Assembly: GCA_947501105.1 (NCBI GenBank)
Contig: CANMUP010000001.1
Coordinates: 248,001 to 312,000, forward strand
Length of the DNA stretch: 64,000 bases
Direction: 5' to 3'
Source of the DNA: an uncultured Flaviramulus sp.
GTDB taxonomy: Bacteria; Bacteroidota; Bacteroidia; Flavobacteriales; Flavobacteriaceae
Positions 46,019-54,970 of this stretch are shown one piece after another. The position numbers and the translations under genes were made by a program. Each line of letters opens with the position of its first letter. Positions within the stretch are counted from its first letter, which is position 1. The notes beneath the pieces are model-generated. The model was not told the DNA's origin, ran no database searches, and worked only from the letters and a program-made list of their open reading frames with translations.

Positions 46019-46727
46019 AATTTTTATTATTTCTTTTTAAAACCTTAAAGAGGTATTCTTTTTCTTCCTTAAAACTTGTTAATTCATTTACAACACCGCT
46101 TACATTGTAAGGTGTGTTTTGAGGCGTATAGACGCCATTTTTAGTGTTTATAATTCCCCAATTGGCAACACCTCCAACGGTTCGAGATTGTCCAACAGAA
46201 CCTACATTTACAAATAACGAATGTTCTCCTTTATAGATCATTGGATAATGAGTATGTCCATTAAATATATAATCTATCCCTTTTGTGTCATTTGCTTTTA
46301 AAACCTCTAAAGTAGCATCTGGATATATGTATTGATCCTTATCCTTTGATGAACCATGGCACAGAAGAAAAGATAAATTATCTTTTGGTATTATCTTTTG
46401 TTCTGGTAAGTGTCTTATCTCATCTATAAGTATTTTTGAAAAATGTGTTTCATAGTATGAAAAACAACGACCATACTTTTTATTAATTTCGCTTTTACGT
46501 ACCTCTGTTGCATCTAAATATTCTAAAAATAGGCGTTCATGGTTACCAGAAATGATATCATAAGGCCATTCTTTAATAAGATCAAAAACTTCTGTAGCAC
46601 GATAGAAATAGCCTAATTGATCACCTAATAAAAATAAATGATCTACATTCTGTCTCTTTGCTTCTTCAAGTACTGTTTGCAAAGCAATATAATTACCATG
46701 TATGTCTGACAACACTGCTATTTTCAT
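46008..46727 (-). CDS. Calcineurin-type metallophosphoesterase
   Basis: The five metal-binding motifs are present: SDIHGNY (about 7-13), GDQLG (about 35-39), SGNHERL (about 60-66), CHGSSKD and GHTHYPM. The 239-residue length fits the YfcE-like group, which hydrolyses phosphomono- or diesters. It overlaps the ATP-grasp gene by 11 bases and is one base from the SDR. In context it could remove a phosphate from a nonulosonate precursor, but no substrate is known. Confidence 0.85.
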   Translation of the reverse strand: MKIAVLSDIHGNYIALQTVLEEAKRQNVDHLFLLGDQLGYFYRATEVFDLIKEWPYDIISGNHERLFLEYLDATEVRKSEINKKYGRCFSYYETHFSKILIDEIRHLPEQKIIPKDNLSFLLCHGSSKDKDQYIYPDATLEVLKANDTKGIDYIFNGHTHYPMIYKGEHSLFVNVGSVGQSRTVGGVANWGIINTKNGVYTPQNTPYNVSGVVNELTSFKEEKEYLFKVLKRNNKNYES

Positions 46728-46728
46728 A

Positions 46729-47430
46729 CTATAAAATATTATATGTACTAACTATTTCTAATGCGACCTCATTTGGTGGTTTTAATTTTTCTTTCTCATA
46801 ATATTCTTTAAAGGCGTCAACATTGGGCATTATTTCTTCTCCTTTACTCCTTATGCTTTTTTGCATGTCTGTATCCATTACACCTGGGTCTAGATTATAC
46901 ACTTCTACATTTTTATTATTTTCTTCTTGTAGTTTAAGCGTATTAAAAAACATTTCATTAGCTGATTTTGTACTGCAATATAAACCCCATCCAACTATCG
47001 GCCTGTTTGCGGCTCCGCTAGATATATTAAATATTCTGACGCGTTTTGACGTATTGTTTTTTATAATATTGTTAGTTAACAATATTGGAGCAATTGTATT
47101 GAGTTGAACCGCTTTTATAATAGCTTCATCTTTAAAATTACCAATAGATTCAATTGGGTTAACACTTGCGGCATTATTAATAAAAATCACGTCTTTAAAT
47201 TGAGGTGTGTAATATGTGTTAAGTTTAAGTTCCTCATCAACGCTATTGAGTGTCGATAGATCTTTCTCAATAAATGTGATGTGTTCATTGCTGTTCTTTA
47301 TTTTTTTTTGTTCTTCATTTAAGTGTCTAGAAATAGCAATAATAGTAATATCTTCTTCTTTTAAAAACAAGTTAAAAAAGGCATTACCCAAACCTTTATT
47401 TATTCCAGTAATAATAATTAGTTTTCCCAT
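46729..47430 (-). CDS. Short-chain dehydrogenase/reductase
   Basis: The classical SDR core is TGINKGLGNAF (about 8-18, NAD(P) loop), NNAAS in the middle and the catalytic Ser plus YCSTKSA (about 146-152). The sequence is nearest the sepiapterin/benzil reductase (YueD) type. It lies in the nonulosonate operon with the phosphoesterase and ATP-grasp genes. It could oxidise or reduce a sugar carbonyl (as PtmA is suggested to do in Campylobacter), but this is inferred. Confidence 0.8.
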   Translation of the reverse strand: MGKLIIITGINKGLGNAFFNLFLKEEDITIIAISRHLNEEQKKIKNSNEHITFIEKDLSTLNSVDEELKLNTYYTPQFKDVIFINNAASVNPIESIGNFKDEAIIKAVQLNTIAPILLTNNIIKNNTSKRVRIFNISSGAANRPIVGWGLYCSTKSANEMFFNTLKLQEENNKNVEVYNLDPGVMDTDMQKSIRSKGEEIMPNVDAFKEYYEKEKLKPPNEVALEIVSTYNIL

Positions 47431-47452
47431 AACTCACTTCACATAAAATCGT

Positions 47453-48451
47453 TTACAATAATGCTAGAAATCGTTTTTTCTGATTTCCATCTATTATTGA
47501 TTTTTGATTCTGAATTTGATTTTGAATCTTGTCTTCTGTTATTGCTTCAATTTTTTCGGGGATGGTATTAAAATTAAATTTACGTAAATCATCCATTCCA
47601 AAAAAGACATCACTTTTTTGTATTCCGTTATAAAAATCTATTTGATTTTGAACAAAAAATCCAGTAAAAGTTAGCATTTTAACCGTCATTACTTCGTATA
47701 ATATCGTGCTCGATGAAACAAAAGAGATATTAGATTCTTCCATGAGGTTATTTAAAGCCTGTTCATTTAAATTTTTATGTATTTCTACTTTTTTGTTTTG
47801 CTTAGCAGTTGTAAATATTTCTTTATGATTATACGCACCTCCAACTACAACATTTATCTTATTAATTTTTTCTGTTTTTAATAACACATCAACGGTTTGC
47901 AGTGTAAAATCATAATGATCAGCACCTCCATAACAAACAAACGCAGTATCTATTTTTGATACCATCTTTTTTTGTTTTGCAGACTCTAAAAATTTAGGCC
48001 GCAATATTGCATAATCTATTCCTAAAGCAAAAACGGTATATCGTTCTTTATTATAAGCTTCTTTATTGGCATTAGGCGAATGATTAACAACAATATCAGC
48101 ATACATATGTTCTGTTGCCAGATCATCGATGTAAACTAAAAAATAACCAAATTCTTTTATTTTTTTCTGATATGAGCTTATAAACTGATATCCATCAGAT
48201 ATAATAATATACTCTTTATAACAGAAATTTTTATCTATCCATTGAGGCTCATCTTTAATATCAATCTCTTCTGGAATTGTTTTTAAATTATAATCGCATG
48301 GTATAATACTTAAAATAGATGTTTCTTTAGTTAAAAAAACAAAATCAAATTGTTCTTTATAAATCTCTACCAAAGCAAACAAACGGTATAAATGCCCTAA
48401 ACCTGTTGTTGCGTTTCCATCTGCTCTGAAAAGTATTTTTTTGGTCTTCAA
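47453..48451 (-). CDS. pseG: UDP-sugar hydrolase, PseG-like
   Basis: PseG hydrolyses the UDP from the 2,4-diacetamido altrose intermediate. The GT-B-like fold begins LFRADGNATTGLGHLYR (the RADGN...GHxxR signature), followed by DDLATEHMYADIVVNHSP (about 112-129) and the Gly-rich CYGGADHYDFT (about 172-182). The length (332) shows no fused PseH acetyltransferase domain. The start codon is TTG, overlapping the pseF stop as TTGA. Confidence 0.83.
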   Translation of the reverse strand: MKTKKILFRADGNATTGLGHLYRLFALVEIYKEQFDFVFLTKETSILSIIPCDYNLKTIPEEIDIKDEPQWIDKNFCYKEYIIISDGYQFISSYQKKIKEFGYFLVYIDDLATEHMYADIVVNHSPNANKEAYNKERYTVFALGIDYAILRPKFLESAKQKKMVSKIDTAFVCYGGADHYDFTLQTVDVLLKTEKINKINVVVGGAYNHKEIFTTAKQNKKVEIHKNLNEQALNNLMEESNISFVSSSTILYEVMTVKMLTFTGFFVQNQIDFYNGIQKSDVFFGMDDLRKFNFNTIPEKIEAITEDKIQNQIQNQKSIIDGNQKKRFLALL

Positions 48452-49128
48452 AACCTCAATTTATATTTTATTTCAGCTAACTTCCAGTCGGTTTCTGTAT
48501 CAATATCTTGAACATCCATCTCTGACAAAACTACACAGCCCGTTTTTTTAGACATTATTCTCTTATTTATAATCAATTTTGATGTTTTAAACCAATAAAA
48601 TTGACCAGCATCATGATAAGTGGGAAGTAAATCTTGTGAGCGTGATAACTCAAATTCTGGTTGAAAAAAAACTATGCCATCATCCTTTGATTTTCTTAAA
48701 GCTCTTTGTATAGGAAACCCATATTTCACTACTGGAAAAACGGAATCAAAATTTTGTAATTTTTGAAAAGCTTCGGCCAACTTCTTAACAGAAATAAAAG
48801 GGGCACACGGATAAATACAACACGTATTTTCAAATTCTTTATCTTCCTCTTTATAATTTAACAATACCTCTTCTATAACATCAAACGTCGTGGCAAAATC
48901 ATTAGCATTTTTATTACTTCTTAAAAAAGGTACTTTTGCGCCATATTCTTTGGCAATTTTTGCGATTTCTTCATCATCTGTTGACACCATAACCTCATCA
49001 AACAAATTGCTTTTTAATGCTGCTTCAATTGAATATACAATAATGGGCTTACCTAAAAAAGTTTTAATATTCTTTCTTGGTATACGTTTACTTCCTCCTC
49101 TTGCAGGTATAATTGCTAGATTAGCCAT
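48448..49128 (-). CDS. pseF: Pseudaminic acid cytidylyltransferase
   Basis: The N-terminus IIPARGGSKRIPRKNIKTFLGKPII is the CMP-sugar synthetase signature (CTP loop). Further on are STDDEEIAKIAKEYG and the Asp/Glu-rich CIYPCAPFI. It activates the nonulosonic acid as its CMP-sugar. I chose ATG at 49128; the frame extends to 49158 but the added residues overlap pseC and are not conserved. The stop overlaps pseG by four bases. Confidence 0.9.
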   Translation of the reverse strand: MANLAIIPARGGSKRIPRKNIKTFLGKPIIVYSIEAALKSNLFDEVMVSTDDEEIAKIAKEYGAKVPFLRSNKNANDFATTFDVIEEVLLNYKEEDKEFENTCCIYPCAPFISVKKLAEAFQKLQNFDSVFPVVKYGFPIQRALRKSKDDGIVFFQPEFELSRSQDLLPTYHDAGQFYWFKTSKLIINKRIMSKKTGCVVLSEMDVQDIDTETDWKLAEIKYKLRF

Positions 49129-50266
49129 TGATGTAAGATAACACTTTTTCAATAACAAATGTTTGTTCCTTATCTGTTAAGCTAGGATACATTGGTAAAC
49201 TTAAGCACTTAGAATAGTAGTTTTCTGAATTACCTAAATCTGCACTTCCATAACCTATTTCTTGATAATACGGTAATGTGTGTACTGGAATGTAATGTAT
49301 TTGAGCAAAGATATTATGTGTTCTTAAAAAGTCGTACAATCCTTTTCTGTCTTCAACTTCAATAACAAATAAGTGGTGTGCATTTAAATCACCTTCTGAT
49401 AGGCTTTGAAACCCTATCTTTCCGCTGAATGCTTTCTTATAATTAATTGCTATTTCATTTCTCCTCTCAACACCAGCTTTATTTTTTGCCAACTGTGTAA
49501 TACCTAAAGCGGATTGTATATCTGTTAATCTGTAATTATAACCCAATTCTTGCATCTCGTAAAACCAACCACCATGATTTTCCGCCATGTTTTCTTTGGT
49601 TATTCCGTGTGTTCTGAGAGAGGCTAGTTTTTTATATAATTTTTCAGAATTTGTTGTTACCATTCCGCCTTCACCACAAGCAATATGTTTTACTGGATGA
49701 AATGAAAATATGCCTATATCTGCATAGTTACCATTACCACACATTTGCTTATTACCTTTTGAATCAGTAAAATAACCTCCTGGTGCATGACAAGCATCTT
49801 CGATTATCCATAAATCGTGCTTGTTTGCTAGCTCTTTAAAAGCTTCTAAATCTACTGGAAAGCCTGCAAAATCTACAGGTATAATGCCTTTGAAAAAGCC
49901 TTTTGGCTTACTTTCTATAAGTTTTTTAGTGCTTTCAAAAGACAATACGTAAGAACCTGAATCTATATCTGCAAACCAAACTTCTCCGCCAGCATATCTA
50001 ACACAGTTTGCTGATGCTGCAAATGTAATTGGTGTTGTAATAACGCGTTCTCCTTCTTTTAAGCCTAATGCTAAAACAGCTAAGTGTAATCCTGAAGTTG
50101 CGTTATTTACAGCTACGGCATATTTGGCTCCAACATATTCTGCAAACTTATCTTCAAACTCTTTAACCTTTGGTCCTTGGGTTAAAAAATCTGCTGTAAG
50201 TGTTTTTACAACCGCATCAATATCGTCTTGTTCTATATTCTGTCTTCCGTAAGGTATGGGCTTCAT
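49121..50266 (-). CDS. pseC: UDP-4-amino-4,6-dideoxy-AltNAc aminotransferase
   Basis: A PLP-dependent DegT/DnrJ-type aminotransferase: VNNATSGLHLAVLALGL, IIEDACHAPGG (about 153-163) and the PLP-binding lysine in FSFHPVKHIACGEGGM (about 186-201). PseC puts an amino group at C4 of the pseB product. Length 381 is normal. It is translationally coupled to pseB (TAATG) and overlaps pseF by eight bases. Confidence 0.93.
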   Translation of the reverse strand: MKPIPYGRQNIEQDDIDAVVKTLTADFLTQGPKVKEFEDKFAEYVGAKYAVAVNNATSGLHLAVLALGLKEGERVITTPITFAASANCVRYAGGEVWFADIDSGSYVLSFESTKKLIESKPKGFFKGIIPVDFAGFPVDLEAFKELANKHDLWIIEDACHAPGGYFTDSKGNKQMCGNGNYADIGIFSFHPVKHIACGEGGMVTTNSEKLYKKLASLRTHGITKENMAENHGGWFYEMQELGYNYRLTDIQSALGITQLAKNKAGVERRNEIAINYKKAFSGKIGFQSLSEGDLNAHHLFVIEVEDRKGLYDFLRTHNIFAQIHYIPVHTLPYYQEIGYGSADLGNSENYYSKCLSLPMYPSLTDKEQTFVIEKVLSYING

Positions 50267-51288
50267 TATATTGAAAAATTAGGATCTACGTAAGTTTTAA
50301 TATGTCCTCTTAGTGTTCCAACTGTTTCCCAATCGTCATTATCTCCTGAGTTATAGCTAAACCCTTCTTCTACTTTAGTTGCGTTGAAATGTTTTACGTA
50401 ATCTTCTAAATTAAAATTGGTTCTTTGAGGAAGAATTGCGTAATATTTTCCTAAATCCCAAGTGTTAAAAGAATCTGACATTGTAATCATTTCTTCATGT
50501 AATTTTTCACCTGGACGGATACCAACAACTCTTTGTTCGCATTCTGGGGCTATTGCCGTTGCGACGTCTGTAATTTTGTATGAAGGGATTTTGGGAACAA
50601 AAATTTCGCCACCCCAAGCTTTTTCAATTGCATTAAAAACCATTTCACACCCGTCTTCAAGACTAATATTAAAACGTGTCATTCTATCATCTGTAATTGG
50701 TAAAAAATCTGCACCACTTTTTTTCTTGTTTAAAAAGAAAGGCATCACAGATCCATTTGACCCCATAACATTCCCATAACGTACTACAGAAAATTTAATA
50801 TTTCTTTTCCCTTTAATATTATTAGCCGCTACAAATAGTTTATCTGAAGCTAATTTAGTTGCTCCATAAAGGTTTATTGGTGCTGCTGCTTTATCTGTAG
50901 AAAGTGCTACAACATTTTTAACTCCAGATTGTAAAGCTGCATCTATAACATTTTCTGCTCCTAATATGTTAGTTTTAACACATTCCATAGGATTGTATTC
51001 AGCAATATGAACATGTTTCATTGCTGCTGCATGAATTACAATATCAATATCTTCAAAAGCGCTTTTTAACCTATTCCTGTCTCTTACATCTCCAACAAAA
51101 TATCTAATTGCCGAGTATTCATTTTCTGGAAATTCCATCCCCATTTGAAAATGTTTTTGTTCATCTCTAGAAAAGATAACCAACCTTTTTACGTTTGGAA
51201 AACGCTTTAAAATAAGTCTTGTAAAAGTTTTACCAAAAGACCCTGTTCCTCCAGTTATTAAGATCGCTTTTCCGTTTAAGTCTAACAT
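50266..51288 (-). CDS. pseB: UDP-GlcNAc 4,6-dehydratase (inverting)
   Basis: The SDR enzyme opens with LITGGTGSFGKTFTRL, has ALSTDKAAAPINLYGATKLASDKL (Asp/Lys and the Tyr-x3-Lys pair, about 128-151), and later KLHEEMIT. It dehydrates and epimerises UDP-GlcNAc, the first step of pseudaminic acid synthesis. The length (340) is as expected. It heads the nonulosonate genes. Confidence 0.94.
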   Translation of the reverse strand: MLDLNGKAILITGGTGSFGKTFTRLILKRFPNVKRLVIFSRDEQKHFQMGMEFPENEYSAIRYFVGDVRDRNRLKSAFEDIDIVIHAAAMKHVHIAEYNPMECVKTNILGAENVIDAALQSGVKNVVALSTDKAAAPINLYGATKLASDKLFVAANNIKGKRNIKFSVVRYGNVMGSNGSVMPFFLNKKKSGADFLPITDDRMTRFNISLEDGCEMVFNAIEKAWGGEIFVPKIPSYKITDVATAIAPECEQRVVGIRPGEKLHEEMITMSDSFNTWDLGKYYAILPQRTNFNLEDYVKHFNATKVEEGFSYNSGDNDDWETVGTLRGHIKTYVDPNFSI

Positions 51289-51310
51289 TTTATTTTGATT
51301 TTTTATAAAA

Positions 51311-51832
51311 TTAGTCTTCTAATAAATAGTTAATAATATTATTTAATTTTTTTGTGTAAAAATAAGGGTCGTACCTCCCTTTAATTTCTTTTGTTTTAAT
51401 AACAAAGCTTTCTTTGTCAAAATCAATAAACCTACTTGGTTTAAATTCGTTAATTATTTCTTCTTTGTCAAATATATACTCTTTAGAGTTAAATACTAAT
51501 TTTATTGTATTTAACTCTATTGGCTTTTGTGTTTTTATTTTTCCAAAATCTAGTCTTAACCTTTCTGGGTATATATTGTCTGGAATATTAAAAACTATAT
51601 TTTGATTTTCTCCCATCCCTTCAACCTTTGTAAATACATAGTCTTTTGAATTAAAAGTTTCATCACCAGATTCGTAAAAATAAACTTCAAAAACATCGTT
51701 TTCTAAAACTTTTGCATTTATTACTACTTTAAGTTTATTTTCTTTCTCATTAATTTCTTCTATTTCTTTTCTTTTCTCTTTTCCGCATGAAGCTAATAAT
51801 ATTAAGAGTGTTATAAGTAAAATATTTTTCAT
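51311..51832 (-). CDS. Lipoprotein related to the N-terminal domain of the adjacent O-acetyltransferase
   Basis: A 173-residue lipoprotein with leader ending in LASC (Cys16) and a Lys/Glu-rich linker. Residues 81-138 align without gaps with residues 81-138 of the neighbouring AlgJ/AlgX-like protein: 24 of 58 identical by my count, including FnIPD, RLDFG and EIINEFKPSRFI. I recognise no named family. It is probably a beta-sandwich periplasmic domain, perhaps a partner or acceptor-binding subunit of the acetylation system. It lies 12 bases downstream of the acetyltransferase. Confidence 0.75.
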   Translation of the reverse strand: MKNILLITLLILLASCGKEKRKEIEEINEKENKLKVVINAKVLENDVFEVYFYESGDETFNSKDYVFTKVEGMGENQNIVFNIPDNIYPERLRLDFGKIKTQKPIELNTIKLVFNSKEYIFDKEEIINEFKPSRFIDFDKESFVIKTKEIKGRYDPYFYTKKLNNIINYLLED

Positions 51833-51844
51833 GTTTTCTAAATT

Positions 51845-53545
51845 TTAAAAATTCTCTAGGTTTCTCTCTACAATTCCATATATAATTATATCTGGGTTTA
51901 TTTCTCTAATTAATTTCATGTCCAATTTAATATTTCTTACAAAAATTGTTCTTTTAAAATGAATAGGGATAAACTGTATTAATTCATAACTATAAGAATC
52001 CCCAAAAAAAAGAGCTGTCAAATCGTTTTCTGATTTACTGTTTTCTACAATTACAGAGTTTTTTCCATAAACATTTATTGTTCTTTTAAACGAAATATTT
52101 GCGTTAGTAAACCTAAAGTAATCATCTTTAAATATCTTTGCTTTATTATCAATACCCATTAGATTCAATAAATCTCCTCTTTCAAAATCTTTTATATGTG
52201 TAATTTTAAAATTATTAAGTTCAATAGGCTTTTTAACCCTTAAACTCAAACTAGATATTTTATTCAAAATATTTCGATATGCGTAATAAGCCCCAAAAGA
52301 ATTCCAATGTGAATCATTTTTGAGGTAAAGTACACGATTCGTTTTTTCCTTCAAAAAAACGCTGCGATTATCTACACTATTAATTTTATTTTTATTAACA
52401 AATGAATAAAACTGATCTATTCTACTAGGGTTATTCTTTATTAAAGAATTATATCTATTTGGGATTTTATCTTTATATATGGTGTGCTTATTCGGAAATA
52501 TTGAGGTAATAAAAAGTTTGTTTGTACTATCAAAACTTTCTTTAATTTTAATGATACTTTCTCCATAGCTTCCCAAGTTTTCGTTTAAAAAAGGGTACTC
52601 ATTAGTATAAGAATGCTTCACAATATTAGTCCAGTAAAACAACCAATCATTTTTTCCGACAATTACTTTTTCCTCCTTTGGGGATGTGTTAAATAATTTC
52701 ACCTTTAATATAGCGTTTAGTGAAACCATTTTTTTTCTGAAACCAAAATTATCATTATAATAACTTTCAAACCGAATGGGGAATTCATCTAAAGTTGTTA
52801 ACTCCATTTTTGGTTTTTTAGTTAACACCCTTTTTTCTGACAAACTACTTTTATCTAAAGAAAACAACTCATCAAAATGAGGAACAATTATGATAAGAAA
52901 AAAAGCTGTAATGAATAATACTAAATAATCATTTTCTTTTCTTGACTGAAGATAATGGCTTATAGTATATGAAACGGATATTGCCATTAGCAAACTAACT
53001 ATAATAATTAAAAAATATCTTTCATAATTAATTTTACTCTTTAAGTAATCTAACTCTTTCTTAAGGTTAGTAGACCCAAAAATTGGGTCTGATTGATTAT
53101 TAATAACTTTTCTATAGTAAGCGTTATTCTTATATTCAATAAACCTATTAGGCTTGAAATAATTGTTTATTTCATTAGTCTTTATAATTAATTTATTCCC
53201 ATTAAAGCTAAACTTTATTTTATTAATAATAACAGGGGATATGTGCTTTCTATTACCTATGTCAAATCTAAAATAACTAAAGCTTAAACTATCTGGAATC
53301 TCAAAAATGAGTTCTTGTAAATTATTACTACTAACAACTCTTTTCTTTTCAGATAATTTTTCGCTAAACTTACCAAGGGAGTCTCTATAAAATAGTTGAA
53401 AATCGTCATCTTCAGTGATTTTAAGTTCTACAGAAAGCTTTAGTGATTTTTTTTGATAACTATTAAAAATAAAGTTTGCGTTAAAAAAATAAAACGTTCC
53501 AAAGAAAAGAATAAAAAATATAAAAAATATTATTCGATTTTTCAT
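51845..53545 (-). CDS. AlgJ/AlgX-like SGNH O-acetyltransferase
   Basis: Order: membrane helix (about 5-25), periplasmic domain (about 30-170, similar to the downstream lipoprotein), two helices (about 177-197 and 205-224), then the AlgX/AlgJ catalytic domain. The triad elements are DSHW (Asp411, His413) and GDSYS (Ser517); GKNDWLFYW is the usual entry motif. It would transfer acetyl groups received from the MBOAT neighbour to the extracellular polysaccharide. The N-terminal domain is not part of AlgJ or AlgX as I know them. Confidence 0.83.
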   Translation of the reverse strand: MKNRIIFFIFFILFFGTFYFFNANFIFNSYQKKSLKLSVELKITEDDDFQLFYRDSLGKFSEKLSEKKRVVSSNNLQELIFEIPDSLSFSYFRFDIGNRKHISPVIINKIKFSFNGNKLIIKTNEINNYFKPNRFIEYKNNAYYRKVINNQSDPIFGSTNLKKELDYLKSKINYERYFLIIIVSLLMAISVSYTISHYLQSRKENDYLVLFITAFFLIIIVPHFDELFSLDKSSLSEKRVLTKKPKMELTTLDEFPIRFESYYNDNFGFRKKMVSLNAILKVKLFNTSPKEEKVIVGKNDWLFYWTNIVKHSYTNEYPFLNENLGSYGESIIKIKESFDSTNKLFITSIFPNKHTIYKDKIPNRYNSLIKNNPSRIDQFYSFVNKNKINSVDNRSVFLKEKTNRVLYLKNDSHWNSFGAYYAYRNILNKISSLSLRVKKPIELNNFKITHIKDFERGDLLNLMGIDNKAKIFKDDYFRFTNANISFKRTINVYGKNSVIVENSKSENDLTALFFGDSYSYELIQFIPIHFKRTIFVRNIKLDMKLIREINPDIIIYGIVERNLENF

Positions 53546-54961
53546 CTAAAATCTAAAATAAATAAATGGGTTATAATTGGTTTCTGCAAGTTCTAAAACA
53601 GTAAAAATAAAAAGACAAATATATAAAGTATAACTAAATGTAATTCCCTTTGTAAATGTTCTGAAAAATAGAAAATTTTTGCTTAAGAGGTTCTTAATAT
53701 TGATTGAAATCGCAAAAGCCATAATAAGTACAAATATTAAGTAACTATCTAAATACTGATATAATATTTCATTCCCATCATTGATAAATAAAAACATTCT
53801 TTTTATATAAACTAAACTGTCAGGCAAAGTATCTGCTCTAAAAAAGATCCAACCAAAAATCACAACGAAAAGAGTGTATAAATGAGATAGTATGTTAGAG
53901 GTTTTCTTCAAAACAGAGCCCAACCACAACCTTTCAAGTATTATAAAAAATCCATGAAATAAACCCCAAAAAACAAAACTCCAACTAGAACCGTGCCATA
54001 ATCCTGTAATTAAAAACACTAAAAATAAATTAAAATAAGTTCTAAAATGCCCTTTTCTATTACCTCCTAATGGAATATATAGATAATCTCTAAACCAACT
54101 AGAAAGAGAAATATGCCACCTTCTCCAAAACTCTTGAATTGATTTACTCATATATGGGTAATTGAAATTTTCTAAAAAATCAAAACCAAACATTTTGCCA
54201 AGACCGATTGCCATGTCTGAGTATCCTGAAAAGTCAAAATAAATTTGAAATGAATAGCAAATAACTCCAATCCACAATGCAAATGAACCAACTTCCAAAC
54301 TATTATTAAATACAATGTCCGCAACAAAACCCAATTGATTTGCAATTATTACTTTTTTAAATAAGCCCTTTATAAATCTTATTATTCCTTCAGTAAATTT
54401 TTTAACATTAAATTCTCTTTTCGAGTCAATCTGCTTTGAAACATCTATATATCTAACTATTGGCCCTGCAATTAATTGTGGAAACATTGAAATATATAGA
54501 GCTAAAGAAATAAGTTTTTTTTGGGCATTTACATTTTTATAATATATATCTATTAAATAAGACATTCCTTGAAAAATAAAAAAAGAAATTCCAATTGGTA
54601 ATAAGACTTTTTCAAAGTCTAGTAATTTAAACAAATTTAAATCATTAATTATATTAATAAAAAAATTTGAATACTTAAAATACCCTAGGGTTAGAATATT
54701 AACTGAAATAAAAATTGTTAAATAAAATTTAGAAAGTTTATCCTTGTTTTTTAAAACCGCTTTTTCAATTATTATACCTCCTAAATAATTAACTCCTATT
54801 GAAAAAATCATAAGTATCACCATTTTTTTTTCTCCCCAAGCATAAAAAAATAAACTTGCAATTGTCAAAAACAAATTTTTTAATCGATTGTCTAAGAGAT
54901 AGTAAACAAGCAAAACAGTAGGTAGAAAAATAAAAAGAAAAGTAACTGAACTAAATACCAT
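53546..54961 (-). CDS. MBOAT O-acyltransferase (AlgI/DltB-like)
   Basis: A 471-residue multipass protein with about ten helices. The MBOAT signature WRRWHISLSSWFRDYLYIPLGG and the catalytic-His segment GLWHGSSWSFVFWGLFHGF are intact. AlgI-type enzymes pass acetyl from acetyl-CoA across the membrane to the SGNH partner encoded directly downstream. The N-terminal MVFSSVTFLFIFLP opening is also typical. Confidence 0.92.
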   Translation of the reverse strand: MVFSSVTFLFIFLPTVLLVYYLLDNRLKNLFLTIASLFFYAWGEKKMVILMIFSIGVNYLGGIIIEKAVLKNKDKLSKFYLTIFISVNILTLGYFKYSNFFINIINDLNLFKLLDFEKVLLPIGISFFIFQGMSYLIDIYYKNVNAQKKLISLALYISMFPQLIAGPIVRYIDVSKQIDSKREFNVKKFTEGIIRFIKGLFKKVIIANQLGFVADIVFNNSLEVGSFALWIGVICYSFQIYFDFSGYSDMAIGLGKMFGFDFLENFNYPYMSKSIQEFWRRWHISLSSWFRDYLYIPLGGNRKGHFRTYFNLFLVFLITGLWHGSSWSFVFWGLFHGFFIILERLWLGSVLKKTSNILSHLYTLFVVIFGWIFFRADTLPDSLVYIKRMFLFINDGNEILYQYLDSYLIFVLIMAFAISINIKNLLSKNFLFFRTFTKGITFSYTLYICLFIFTVLELAETNYNPFIYFRF

Positions 54962-54970
54962 ATTTTTTAA

